Assembly (NCBI GenBank): GCA_036495195.1
Contig: DASXNH010000228.1
Coordinates: forward strand, 1-26,551
From: Palsa-872 sp036495195
GTDB taxonomy: Bacteria; Chloroflexota; Dormibacteria; Dormibacterales; Dormibacteraceae
Reading direction: 5' to 3'
Length of the DNA: 26,551 bases
Part shown: positions 16,631-24,655 of the stretch, piece after piece
How positions within the stretch are numbered: position 1 is the stretch's first letter
Layout: each line of letters begins with the position of its first letter
The notes under the pieces: model-generated
The model's input: only the letters and a program-made list of their open reading frames with translations
Database searches by the model: none
Told to the model about the DNA's origin: nothing
Translations under genes and position numbers: made by a program

Positions 16631-18163
16631 TTAGAGAGGCCCCATGGGCAGGCTCGGGTTTGCCATCAGCGCGGGCTCGCGTCTGACGGTGGAGAAAATC
16701 ACAAGCGCAGCCACGATGCACAGCGCGGCGGCGATGGTGAAGATCTCGCGGTATTCCTGAAGAAACGCCGCGGCCACGAGCCGGTCAAGGTGCTCCAGGC
16801 GTGCGCGCAGGTCAGGTTCAGTTAGCTGCGGCGTGCCCAAAATCTGACCAAAACGGAAAAGTCCGAACGCGGTCAGCGCGGACAGCCCGATGAGCATGCC
16901 CAACACGCGCGCGAGCACCACGAGACTAGAGGCAAGGCCGTGGTGCTGCTCCCGTGTCAGCCGCAGCACGGTGGCCGCCAGCGGGGCGATCACGATGCCG
17001 AAACCGAGGCCGCACGCTGCCAGGGCAAGGTCTGCAGACCTGATGGGCCCCACGCGCAGGGCGAGCTCGGTCGCCTGCCAGGTTGACATCTGAATGAAGG
17101 CCGCGGCCGCCAGCAATGCACCGAGCACCGCAGTCCGCCGCTCTCCGATTCGGCCCGCGACAATTCCGCCGAGGGTGGCTCCGACGGGAACCCCGATCAG
17201 GAACTGGGTCAGCAGCAAACCGGACGCCAGCTGATCGAGATTGAAGACGAGCCTGCCGAGAATCGGCACGTCCAACAGCGCGACCATGAGGGCGGCCCCG
17301 ATGAGCACGTTGGCAACCGTGACTCCCGCGAAACGCGGGCTCCTCAGCAGCGCCCGCGGGATCAGGGGCTCGACCGCGCGGAGCTGGCGCCAGCCGTACA
17401 GCGCCAGGACCAGCAGGCTGAGGATCCCCAGCGGGACGAACAGGCCACTCGTGGCGCGATGGGTTGGATCGTCGGGGTAGAGGGCGACTACCAGCAGTCC
17501 AAGCCCAAGTCCCAGCAGGCCGGCGCTCTTCCAATCAAGCGTTGAGGCCTGGTCGCTTGCAGTCTTGTCCAGCGCTGGATTTTTGCGGCCGGCGAGCAGA
17601 AGGCCTCCGGCGCAGAGCGCTGCGAGCGGGACGTTGAGCCAGAACACGAAGCGCCAGCCGCCGAGCGACGATACAGCCGAGGCGAGTGTGGCGCCATAAA
17701 TCGGTCCGAAAACGCTGCCCGCCTCCTGCAGTCCGGAAACTGCGCCGAGCGCGAAAGTTCGCGCACGGTCCCTGTATAGGTCTGCCGCCAACGCGAGCGT
17801 CAGCGGCACCAGGCCGCCGCCGCCGAGGCCCTGCAGCACGCGACCGGCAACGAGCCATGGCAATGAGCCGGCGGTGGCGGTCACCGCTGACCCCATCGCA
17901 AAAACGACGACGCAAACGGCATACACCAGAGTGCGGCCGCGTACGTCGGAGTAGGCACCGAGCAGGGGCATGGCGATCACGTAGCCGCACAAAAAACCGG
18001 TGACGATTGGCGTGGCCTGCTCGAAACGCTCGATGGTGAGGCCGACGTCGGTGAGCATCGCCGGCAGCAGCGTGACGACGAGGTAGGCATCGAGCGCCGC
18101 CACGAACAGCCCGGCCCCGGCCAGTCCCAAGAGGATGCCGCGCGCGGATCGCGCCTCCTTCAC
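16631..18163 (-). CDS. MFS transporter, 14-TM DHA2 type; P55-like partner of the adjacent lipoprotein
   Basis: A 510-residue polytopic membrane protein. Motif A is GAYSDVRGRTLVY (residues 69-81), the DHA2-type LDAYLVVTLLP lies in TM1, and GRVLQGLGGGGLVPL follows. The number of hydrophobic stretches fits 14 TMs, as in EmrB/QacA-type exporters. It starts (GTG 18163) 6 nt after the stop of an LprG/LppX-like lipoprotein gene. The mycobacterial pair lprG-p55 (Rv1411c-Rv1410c) has the same order and moves triacylglycerides and lipoglycans outward. A lipid-export role is inferred from this pairing; drug efflux is the default alternative. Confidence 0.88.
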   Translation of the reverse strand: MKEARSARGILLGLAGAGLFVAALDAYLVVTLLPAMLTDVGLTIERFEQATPIVTGFLCGYVIAMPLLGAYSDVRGRTLVYAVCVVVFAMGSAVTATAGSLPWLVAGRVLQGLGGGGLVPLTLALAADLYRDRARTFALGAVSGLQEAGSVFGPIYGATLASAVSSLGGWRFVFWLNVPLAALCAGGLLLAGRKNPALDKTASDQASTLDWKSAGLLGLGLGLLVVALYPDDPTHRATSGLFVPLGILSLLVLALYGWRQLRAVEPLIPRALLRSPRFAGVTVANVLIGAALMVALLDVPILGRLVFNLDQLASGLLLTQFLIGVPVGATLGGIVAGRIGERRTAVLGALLAAAAFIQMSTWQATELALRVGPIRSADLALAACGLGFGIVIAPLAATVLRLTREQHHGLASSLVVLARVLGMLIGLSALTAFGLFRFGQILGTPQLTEPDLRARLEHLDRLVAAAFLQEYREIFTIAAALCIVAALVIFSTVRREPALMANPSLPMGPL

Positions 18164-18169
18164 GTTGAG

Positions 18170-18868
18170 CTAGGGCGTGGGTGAGGCGATCGCGACAGTG
18201 GCGCCGAACCCGCTCAGGTCGATCTCGACTGTGCTGGCGGTCCCACCGTCTCCGAACGGCCCGCTCAGCAGAGCTTTCCGAATCAGGTGGTCGGAGCCGC
18301 CGACCCAGATGGTGGCGGCGACCTCGCCTGTCGAGGTGAGCTGGGGCAGCAGCTTCGCGATCTGGACAGCGCTGTACGTCGCTCCTATCTTGTGCGAGTC
18401 GACGTCGGCCACCTTCTCGGTCCCGATATAGGTGAGCTTTTTGCCGGATGGGATCATTGCCGGCAGGCCGCTTGCCGCATCGAAGAGCTTCGCGAGGTCA
18501 GGAACCTCAGCGGCCGTTTTCCCGGTGACCTCCGTGAAGCCGGCAAATGGCGGGCGCAGGTAAACGTGGCCGCCGGTGATCACGACCTCGAGCCCGATCA
18601 GGAGGTCCTGGTACTTGACCTTGTAGGTGGTGTCGCTGTCGGCGGGCAGGCGAACTGCCGCCGTGGCCGAGGTGAGCACGTAGCCCTGGAACGAGACGGT
18701 GCCCTTGGTGAACGTCAGCGTCGCCCTCACGGTTTTCAGCTTCGACATGGCCGCGCCCGCGTCTCGTAAGACCTTGCCCGGATCCTCGGCCTGCAGGCCA
18801 CCGCATCCGTTCAGGGCTACCGAGATCAAGGCGAGGGCGGCGAGCAGCGTGGCTCTGGGCCTGGTCAC
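18170..18868 (-). CDS. LprG/LppX-family lipoprotein
   Basis: A 232-residue lipoprotein. The signal peptide (MTRPRATLLAALALISVALNG) ends in a lipobox-like LNGC, so Cys22 is lipidated and the protein is anchored outside the membrane. The mature part follows the LppX/LprA/LprF/LprG pattern: an early helix (DPGKVLRDAGAAMSKLKTVRATLTF), long antiparallel strands and an IWVGGSDHLIRKA segment. Mycobacterial members have a hydrophobic cavity that binds acyl chains. It starts with GTG 18868, 7 nt after the NADH dehydrogenase stop, and is followed at 6 nt by the MFS gene. Confidence 0.85.
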   Translation of the reverse strand: MTRPRATLLAALALISVALNGCGGLQAEDPGKVLRDAGAAMSKLKTVRATLTFTKGTVSFQGYVLTSATAAVRLPADSDTTYKVKYQDLLIGLEVVITGGHVYLRPPFAGFTEVTGKTAAEVPDLAKLFDAASGLPAMIPSGKKLTYIGTEKVADVDSHKIGATYSAVQIAKLLPQLTSTGEVAATIWVGGSDHLIRKALLSGPFGDGGTASTVEIDLSGFGATVAIASPTP

Positions 18869-18875
18869 CTCACTA

Positions 18876-20177
18876 TTAGCCCCGCGTCGGGCCGCTTTGT
18901 GACGACCGGTCGTCTGGAGGAGGGATGTCCGGCTTCTGCTTGGCGCGGAGGATCAGCCGGATCGGACGGTCGTAAAAGAGGTAATCCCACGCCCAGTTGA
19001 CCAGCACTATGAGGCGGCTGCGAAAGCTGATGACGTTCACCAGGTGCACGCCGAGCCACATCAGCCAGCCGAGAAAGCCCGACAGCCTGACCGGACCGAG
19101 CTCCGCCACGGCGGAGTTGCGCCCGATGGTGGCCATGATGCCCGGATCCTTATAGCGGAACGCCTTCGCGCGGCCGTTGCCAACGAGCTCCGCGATCGTC
19201 GCGGCCACCTGCCTGCCCTCCTGCATCGCAACCGGGATGAGCATGGGTAGCGGCGCTTCGCTGTCGATGGCGCCGGCGAGGTCACCGATGACGAAGGCGG
19301 CCGGGTGGCCGGGCACCTGAAGGGTGGGTTCGACCCTGATTCGCGCCTGGCGTCCGAGCTCGATTCCGAGCGCGGCGCCCAGGTCGGACGCACGCACACC
19401 CGCGGTCCAGATGATCGTGCCGGCCGCGATCTCCTGGCCACCAATGAGCTTGATCGAGCCTTCATCCACCGATTCGACCTTCGCGCCCAAAATCACATCG
19501 ACGCCCTTCTTCTGGAGCGACTTTCGCGCCGCGTCCCGCAGTGTGGGGACGAAGGTTCCGAGGGGCGCAGCGGCGGCTTCGAGCAGAAGTACGCGCACCT
19601 CGCCCAGATCGAGGTCGCGGTAATCCTTGCGCAGCACGAGCCGGATCAGCTCGACGAGCGAACCTGCGAGCTCCACGCCGGTGGGGCCTGCGCCGACGAC
19701 TGCGAAAGTCAGCAGGACTCGCCTCACAGCGGCATCGGTCGCCCAGCGTGAGGATTCGAACTGCGAAAGGATGCGGTTGCGCAGGGCGAGACCGTCTTCG
19801 AGGTCTTTGAGACCGAAGGCATGCCGAGCGAGTGACGGATTGCCGAAGTAATCGCTCTGGCTGCCGGTGGCGAGCACCAGATAGTCGTAAGGAATCTCGC
19901 CACGATCCGTCCGTAGCCGGCCTCCATGGAGGTCGGCGCCGATCACCTCAGCCTGCTTGAAATCGACGTTGGAGAAAGGCCGGATCAGCGAGCGGACAGG
20001 TCGCGCTATCTCGCCGGGATCCAGCAGTGCGGACGCCACCTGGTAAAGGAGCGGCGTGAACAGGTGATAGTTGTTGCGGTCGATGACCAGCACGTCGACG
20101 GGCGCATGCTTGAGCGCCCTGGCGCAGGTGAGGCCGCCAAAGCCCGCACCGGCGATCACGACCCGAGGACGAGTCAC
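18876..20177 (-). CDS. ndh: Type II NADH:quinone oxidoreductase (NDH-2)
   Basis: A 433-residue flavoprotein that oxidises NADH and reduces membrane quinone without pumping protons. FAD binding: VIAGAGFGGLTCARAL at the N-terminus and FVIGDLAGA (about residue 297). NAD binding: FAVVGAGPTGVELAGSL (about 160-176). AMQEGRQVA near the quinone site is conserved in the family. The C-terminal hydrophobic/amphipathic part (LSGFLGWLMWLGVHLVNVI) would bind the membrane. GTG 20177 overlaps the LigD polymerase stop by 4 nt. It is part of a five-gene minus-strand operon. Confidence 0.9.
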   Translation of the reverse strand: MTRPRVVIAGAGFGGLTCARALKHAPVDVLVIDRNNYHLFTPLLYQVASALLDPGEIARPVRSLIRPFSNVDFKQAEVIGADLHGGRLRTDRGEIPYDYLVLATGSQSDYFGNPSLARHAFGLKDLEDGLALRNRILSQFESSRWATDAAVRRVLLTFAVVGAGPTGVELAGSLVELIRLVLRKDYRDLDLGEVRVLLLEAAAAPLGTFVPTLRDAARKSLQKKGVDVILGAKVESVDEGSIKLIGGQEIAAGTIIWTAGVRASDLGAALGIELGRQARIRVEPTLQVPGHPAAFVIGDLAGAIDSEAPLPMLIPVAMQEGRQVAATIAELVGNGRAKAFRYKDPGIMATIGRNSAVAELGPVRLSGFLGWLMWLGVHLVNVISFRSRLIVLVNWAWDYLFYDRPIRLILRAKQKPDIPPPDDRSSQSGPTRG

Positions 20178-21181
20178 TTCGCCGGTGGCTTGCGGAACCG
20201 TCCCCCCGTGCTGTGACGGCGATTGGCCATTTTCTCGAGCGCATCGGCTCCTCCCGTCGCTTCGACAAGCGACTTGGGCAGCTTCTGCTTTTTCTTGAGC
20301 ACAGGCTCGAACAGATCACCCTGTTTGGCGACGCGCGCCAGCACCTGTTCCGAATCGAAGACGAGCAGGCTTGGATCGCCCGACTTGTAGCACTTCTCTA
20401 CCTCGGCCCACGAAACCGGCGCTGACACCGTCGGTCTGGCGCGAGCCCGCAGCGAATAGACGTTGACCGTCGTCTTGTACTGGTCATTCTGGCTCCAGTC
20501 GATCAGGACCCGACCGGTGCGCAGCTCCTTGAGCTGCTTGTGCACCACGAGGTCGGGATGCCGTTCTTCGAACAGCTGGGCAAGGCCCTTCGAGACGACC
20601 TTGGTCTCAACGTAGGTGACCTTGGTATTGAGCGGAACGTAGAGCTGGAGACCTTTCGATCCCGACGTCTTGGCGCAGCAGTCGAGGCCATGCTCCGCGA
20701 ATACGTCGCGCAGCATCAAACCGATCCGGCAGCATTCGACGATCGTCGCGGGAGGCCCGGGATCGAGGTCGAAGACCATCGTCCGCGGCTCGGGCAGGTT
20801 CGAGGCGTACGACAGCGACGTGTGGAACTCGAGCGTGGCGATTTGAGCGAGCCACACCAGCGTCGGCAAGTCCTGACACATGCAGTAGTACATGTCGCGG
20901 TTGTTCCCGCCGCTCCACACCGTCGCTGTCTGCACCCAGGTTGGCCGGTGTTTCGGGCAGTTCTTCTCGTAGAAGAACTCCGCGTCGACCCCATTGGGGT
21001 ATCGCTTGAGGGTCAGTGGATGGTCGCGGGTGTGTGGAAGGATTGCCGGCGCGATGCGCGTGTAGTAATCGATGACCTGGGCCTTTGTGAATCCGACCTC
21101 CGGGTACAGGACCTTCTCGAGGTTGGTGAGCTTGAGGACCCTGTCCTCGATCTTGACCTCGACCGCGGTTTCCTTAGCCAC
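20174..21181 (-). CDS. ligD: LigD-type DNA polymerase/primase domain protein
   Basis: Stand-alone archaeo-eukaryotic primase-type polymerase of 335 residues, the gap-filling part of bacterial end joining. The metal-binding Asp138 and Asp140 (VFDLDPG) and the third Asp228 (LIDWSQN) are present, with SGSKG (173-177) for the nucleotide. The usual His two residues after SGSKG in many homologues is Gln179 here. The C-terminus is basic. It overlaps the ligase gene by 8 nt upstream and the NADH dehydrogenase gene by 4 nt downstream. No Ku gene is in the window. The symbol is used for the domain type, not for a fused LigD. Confidence 0.92.
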   Translation of the reverse strand: MAKETAVEVKIEDRVLKLTNLEKVLYPEVGFTKAQVIDYYTRIAPAILPHTRDHPLTLKRYPNGVDAEFFYEKNCPKHRPTWVQTATVWSGGNNRDMYYCMCQDLPTLVWLAQIATLEFHTSLSYASNLPEPRTMVFDLDPGPPATIVECCRIGLMLRDVFAEHGLDCCAKTSGSKGLQLYVPLNTKVTYVETKVVSKGLAQLFEERHPDLVVHKQLKELRTGRVLIDWSQNDQYKTTVNVYSLRARARPTVSAPVSWAEVEKCYKSGDPSLLVFDSEQVLARVAKQGDLFEPVLKKKQKLPKSLVEATGGADALEKMANRRHSTGGRFRKPPAK

Positions 21182-22607
21182 GTTCGCGCACCACCTTGCT
21201 GGCCGGCTTGTCGTTGCGCAAACCTTTGAACGAAGGCGCGCGCAGCTGGCCCGAGCGGGTCCATTCCACGAACTCGAACTCTGCCACCAGCTTCGGCTTC
21301 ACGAAATGCGCCTTGCGCGGCGGTGAACCGGCGTCAAATGGACTGCTGGCCCGCTCCAGAGGTTTCATCAGCGCGGCCAACTTCTCGAGCATCGCGTCGC
21401 TAAAACCTGTGCCGACCTTTCCGGCATACACAAACTTCTTGTCCTTCTCGTAATAGCCGACCAGCAGCGCTCCAGGATAGCCTCGGCGCTTGCCCTCGCC
21501 TTCCAACCAGCCTCCGATCACCAGCTCCTGACGGTAACGATTCTTGACCTTGAGCCAGGCGCCGCTGCGCCGGCCCGGCTCGTACTGCGAGTCCAGCTTC
21601 TTGGCCATGATGCCTTCGAGCCCGGCCTTCGCGCTCGCCTCGAGCATTGCCTGCCCGCCGCCCTTTTCCCATGGGGGCGTCTGCCATGACGCGCCCGCCA
21701 GCTTGAGCTCGGCCACGCAGCGCCGCCTTTCCGTGTATGGCTGAGTGAGGAGCGAATGGCCGTCCTGCCAGAGCAGGTCGAAAATCATGTAAGTCACCGG
21801 AACCAGCTTCATCTTCCGGCGGATCTCGGACTCCGATGTCAGTCCCATGCGTTGCTGGATCTCTTCAAAGCTGGGCCGTCCCTTCGCGTCGAGCGCGACC
21901 ACCTCGCCATCGAGGATGACCTCGCTCGTGCCGAGCGCCCGGCCCATCGCGTGGATCTCGGGATACCGAGGGGTCACGTCCTCGCCGCTGCGGCTCATCA
22001 ATCGCACCCGGCCGCCTTCGACGTAAGCGAGGGCGCGGATGCCGTCCCACTTGAACTCAAAGCCCCAGGCGGTGTCGGGCTTTGGGATCGCGGCGGCGAG
22101 CTTGGCCAGCATCGGCTCGATGCGCTTGGGCATCGGCCTACGCTCTGGATCCAGGGGCGGATCCATGCGGTGGATCATCCAATTCTTGCCGTTGGTCCGG
22201 AACAGCACATACCGACCCTGGACGCGCTTTCCATGCAGGACGACCATCACCTCACGGTCGGACCATTTCTCGGTCTCATACGTGCCCTCGTCCCAGATCG
22301 AGACCTGGCCACCGCCATATTCGCCAGCCGGAATCTCGCCGGCGAAGTTGATGTAGCTGACCGGGTGGTCCTCGACATGGACGGCAAGGTGATTCTTCTT
22401 GGGGTCGGCCGGCACTCCTTTCGGCACCGCCCAGGAGACCAGCACTCCATCGCGTTCGAGCCGGAAGTCCCAGTGCAGGCTGCGCGCGTGGTGCTCCTGG
22501 ACCACGAACCGCGGCGCCTTGGTCTTTTGGCGCACGACCTCGGCGCCTGGTTCAGGCGTCTGTCTGAAATCGCGCTTCGCCTCGTATTCGGCGAGCTTCT
22601 TCGCCAC
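21174..22607 (-). CDS. ligD: LigD-type 3'-phosphoesterase and ATP-dependent DNA ligase fusion
   Basis: A 477-residue two-domain repair enzyme. Residues about 30-150 are the 3'-phosphoesterase domain, with His39, His45, Asp47, Arg49 and His81 (EHHARSLHWDFRLE...VEDHP) in the spacing of known active sites. Residues about 160-470 are an ATP-dependent ligase with nucleophile Lys186 in EFKWDGIRA, followed by ILDGEVVALD and GIMAKKLDSQYEPGRRSGAWLKVK, then an OB-fold. In mycobacterial LigD the order is polymerase-phosphoesterase-ligase in one chain; here the polymerase is a separate gene. GTG 22607 is preceded by TAACCT at 6 nt, so this is probably the operon head. Confidence 0.93.
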   Translation of the reverse strand: MAKKLAEYEAKRDFRQTPEPGAEVVRQKTKAPRFVVQEHHARSLHWDFRLERDGVLVSWAVPKGVPADPKKNHLAVHVEDHPVSYINFAGEIPAGEYGGGQVSIWDEGTYETEKWSDREVMVVLHGKRVQGRYVLFRTNGKNWMIHRMDPPLDPERRPMPKRIEPMLAKLAAAIPKPDTAWGFEFKWDGIRALAYVEGGRVRLMSRSGEDVTPRYPEIHAMGRALGTSEVILDGEVVALDAKGRPSFEEIQQRMGLTSESEIRRKMKLVPVTYMIFDLLWQDGHSLLTQPYTERRRCVAELKLAGASWQTPPWEKGGGQAMLEASAKAGLEGIMAKKLDSQYEPGRRSGAWLKVKNRYRQELVIGGWLEGEGKRRGYPGALLVGYYEKDKKFVYAGKVGTGFSDAMLEKLAALMKPLERASSPFDAGSPPRKAHFVKPKLVAEFEFVEWTRSGQLRAPSFKGLRNDKPASKVVRERG

Positions 22608-22613
22608 GGATCA

Positions 22614-22619
22614 AGGTTA
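22614..22619 (-). promoter_or_regulatory. -10 element of the ligD-ndh-lprG-MFS operon, leaderless type
   Basis: On the minus strand TAACCT is followed by 6 nt and GTG 22607. No Shine-Dalgarno sequence or clear -35 is visible. Confidence 0.45.
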
Positions 22620-22885
22620 CGGCCAGCACGCTCTTTCTCGTGACCTTCGCCGGGTGAGCGCAGGCGCGGCGAGCTCGACCGACAGTGATGAGCTGCGCGT
22701 CAATGGCGGCGCGGTTCAGGTGACGTTGGACGATCGGAGACAGAGTCAGTGCAGGAGACGACGGCGCAGCCGGAGTCGGCGGCTGAGTCCGCGTCAGCTT
22801 TTGAGATTCCTCTGGATGGGGTCGAGAAACGCCTGAGGGCGACCGCAGGTTGAGGCCCAGATCCGGGGCGCCTTAACCGGCTGGG

Positions 22886-22914
22886 TTCACATTCGCGCCG
22901 GCGCTCCGTAGCTT
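22886..22914 (+). promoter_or_regulatory. Promoter of the secretion-like cluster
   Basis: TTCACA (22886-22891, five of six to TTGACA), a 17-nt spacer, and TAGCTT (22909-22914). Transcription would begin near 22921, leaving a leader of about 19 nt that includes GGAGG (22930-22934) before ATG 22940. The spacer contains the 10-bp palindrome GCGCCGGCGC. It is the best-looking sigma-70-type promoter in the window and, unlike the others, not leaderless. Confidence 0.6.
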
Positions 22915-22939
22915 CCGTCAAAAAGATCTGGAGGCGCAA

Positions 22940-23206
22940 ATGATTTTCCTTTCCGGCGAACCCGACCTGAGTGCGATCACCAATCTCATAAACAACTGGA
23001 TCCACATCGGCCAGGCTTTGGTGGGCTCGATCGGCGCCCTGGCATTCATCTTTGCGTTCCTCTGGAAGATCACCTCGGTCGAGGCGAAGACTGCGCTGGA
23101 GGCCAAGCAGTGGATCCAGCGGATCGTCGTCGGCACCATCGGCGTCGAGGTGGCGGGTGCTCTGGTAAGCATCCTGACCAGCTCAGTGCCGCCGTCAACC
23201 CACTGA
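22940..23206 (+). CDS. Two-TM small membrane protein, VirB2/TrbC pilin-like
   Basis: An 88-residue protein with two hydrophobic segments (about 21-43 and 62-84) joined by a polar loop (KITSVEAKTALEAKQWIQR). The size, two-helix hairpin and the pattern A-K-x-W-I-x-R before a small-residue TM (IVVGTIGVEVAGALVSI) resemble VirB2/TrbC-type components of Gram-positive conjugation systems. The similarity is of pattern only. GGAGG lies 5 nt upstream of ATG 22940. A VirB6-like gene follows after 4 nt. It could instead be a holin-like or unrelated membrane protein. Confidence 0.6.
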   Translation: MIFLSGEPDLSAITNLINNWIHIGQALVGSIGALAFIFAFLWKITSVEAKTALEAKQWIQRIVVGTIGVEVAGALVSILTSSVPPSTH

Positions 23207-23210
23207 CTCC

Positions 23211-24098
23211 ATGGATTGGATCCCGTCGCTGCTCCAGGCAATCTCACGCCTGGAGGGCGTGCTGTGGCCGCTAGCCCATCCCGACAAAGTCATCGCGTCA
23301 CTGCTGGAGGAGAGCCTCGGCTTACTGCTCAAGGTCTGGTTCGGTTTCATCCTGCACACCACCGACTTCGAAACCGGAAGGGACTTCGTCTCCAACGTTA
23401 CGATTCACCGCTTCGAGCCCGCGATGCAGATCGTGGCCGACTCGTCGCTCGTCCTGGTCGTCGTCGTGGCTTGCTACAAGCTCATGTGGGGCCATGGCCT
23501 TCGAAGCCAGTACACGGTGCGGATCCTGCTTCCGCGCCTGATGATGGGGACTCTCCTCATCAACTTTTCTCTGCCGCTCTTCCAGCTTGCGGTACACGCG
23601 AGCAACGTGTTGTGTGATGGCATCCAGACCTTTGGCACGATCCCCAACTGGAACACGTGGTGGGATAACTACCGTCTCGACCAAACCCACGGGATATGGC
23701 AGTTCGTGACGACCGGCGTGCTGGTGGCGGGATACGACGTGCTGGCGGTCACCTACCTCGTGCGCTACGGCATCCTCATCGTGCTTGCCATCACGGCGCC
23801 TATCGCCGCCTTGCTGTACACGCTGCCCGACACGCATTACCTGGCCAAGCATTGGGCTTCCCTGTTCGTGACGAACCTTTTCATGCAGCCCGCCCAGCTG
23901 TTCGTGCTGGCGATCGGATTCGGGCTCGAGAATGGCGGACACACGCCGGTTCATCACCTCTTCGCGCTGGCTGCATTGCTGATCGTGTTCAAGGTGCCTG
24001 GGGCGCTTGGCGGCGCCGAGAAGACGGCGCACAAGCTCGAATCCGCCCTCACCAGCGGGCTGCATGGGTTGCAGCACGTCGTCGCGCGGGCCGTCTGA
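23211..24098 (+). CDS. Polytopic membrane protein, VirB6/TrbL-like
   Basis: A 295-residue inner-membrane protein with about six hydrophobic segments: roughly 79-92, 107-130, 165-182, 187-205, 221-240 and 248-262. The stretch RYGILIVLAITAPIAALLYTLP followed by a further TM pair and a charged amphipathic C-terminal helix resembles the TrbL/VirB6 family, the membrane channel component of type IV secretion. It starts 4 nt after the two-TM protein and has no Shine-Dalgarno sequence of its own, so translation is probably coupled. No VirB4 or VirD4 ATPase is visible in the window, so the apparatus would be completed elsewhere. Confidence 0.6.
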   Translation: MDWIPSLLQAISRLEGVLWPLAHPDKVIASLLEESLGLLLKVWFGFILHTTDFETGRDFVSNVTIHRFEPAMQIVADSSLVLVVVVACYKLMWGHGLRSQYTVRILLPRLMMGTLLINFSLPLFQLAVHASNVLCDGIQTFGTIPNWNTWWDNYRLDQTHGIWQFVTTGVLVAGYDVLAVTYLVRYGILIVLAITAPIAALLYTLPDTHYLAKHWASLFVTNLFMQPAQLFVLAIGFGLENGGHTPVHHLFALAALLIVFKVPGALGGAEKTAHKLESALTSGLHGLQHVVARAV

Positions 24099-24099
24099 G

Positions 24100-24588
24100 G
24101 TGTTGCGGGTTGCCGGAGTCTGCTTCGTGGCGATGTTGTTCTGGACGTTCGGTGCGTCGAAAGCGCCGAGCCATGAAAAGCTCGCGCTCGATGCGATTGT
24201 TCCCGGCGCTGTGATGACGCAGCCGTTCGGCTGCTCGACGCTCGTCCTCGAACCGTTTGATCCCTACTGCCCCACGCACCACGTGCACACGGGTGTCGAC
24301 CTGGCTGCGCGCGAAGGCACCCCCGTGCACGCAGCCGAAGCAGGCACGTCGTTCGTCGGGTTCGACCCACAGGGCGCGGGTCTCTATGTGGCAGTGGCCT
24401 CGGACGGTCACGTCCGGGCGCTGTATTGCCACCTGTCGACGGTCGCGGTGAAAGATGGTGAGCAGGTGGTGGCGGACCAGTTGGTCGGCGCGGTGGGCGC
24501 GACCGGCCTGGCGACCGGGGATCACCTGCATTTCGAGGTCCAGGTGGACGGCCGCGCCATCGATCCCGTGGCGTGGCTTGCGTCTTAA
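24100..24588 (+). CDS. M23 family metallopeptidase (LytM-type), membrane-anchored
   Basis: A 162-residue peptidoglycan endopeptidase. The hydrophobic N-terminus (VAGVCFVAMLFWTFG) is a signal anchor. The zinc ligands are His63 and Asp67 in HTGVDLA and His144 in HLHFEV; His142 and His111 (YCHLS) complete the active site. So it should be active, not a degenerate LytM regulator. GTG 24100 starts one base after the VirB6-like stop, which excludes the longer frame upstream. Cell-wall hydrolases are standard parts of secretion and conjugation operons, where they open the wall for the channel. Confidence 0.85.
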   Translation: MLRVAGVCFVAMLFWTFGASKAPSHEKLALDAIVPGAVMTQPFGCSTLVLEPFDPYCPTHHVHTGVDLAAREGTPVHAAEAGTSFVGFDPQGAGLYVAVASDGHVRALYCHLSTVAVKDGEQVVADQLVGAVGATGLATGDHLHFEVQVDGRAIDPVAWLAS

Positions 24589-24641
24589 CAAGCGGGGTAG
24601 GCGACGCAACCTGGCGCTCCTACGCTGCAGTCAAATTCAAC

Positions 24642-24651
24642 GGAGGTGATC
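24642..24651 (+). promoter_or_regulatory. Extended Shine-Dalgarno sequence of ssb
   Basis: GGAGGTGATC is complementary over all 10 bases to the usual 3' end of 16S rRNA. It lies directly before TTG 24656 and decides that start codon. It is the strongest ribosome binding site in the window and contrasts with the many leaderless-looking starts. Confidence 0.75.
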
Positions 24652-24655
24652 GGAA

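Larger units (their letters stand above)
22608..22939. other. Divergent intergenic region with weak small-ORF signals
   Basis: This 332-bp stretch separates the minus-strand ligD operon from the plus-strand secretion-like cluster. It holds the promoters of both. Between them one frame from GTG 22749 to TGA 22853 would encode 34 residues (start VQETTAQPESAAES), with GGAG 9 nt upstream. Another overlapping frame upstream of it reads protein-like and then turns into an arginine run. They could be a small protein, the remains of a frameshifted gene, or chance. I do not call a gene. Confidence 0.4.

Noticed and set aside
24007..24099. Upstream extension of the M23 peptidase frame into the VirB6-like gene
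   Set aside because: GTG 24100 is one base after the preceding stop and is followed directly by the hydrophobic anchor; the extension would be an Arg/Pro-rich overlap.
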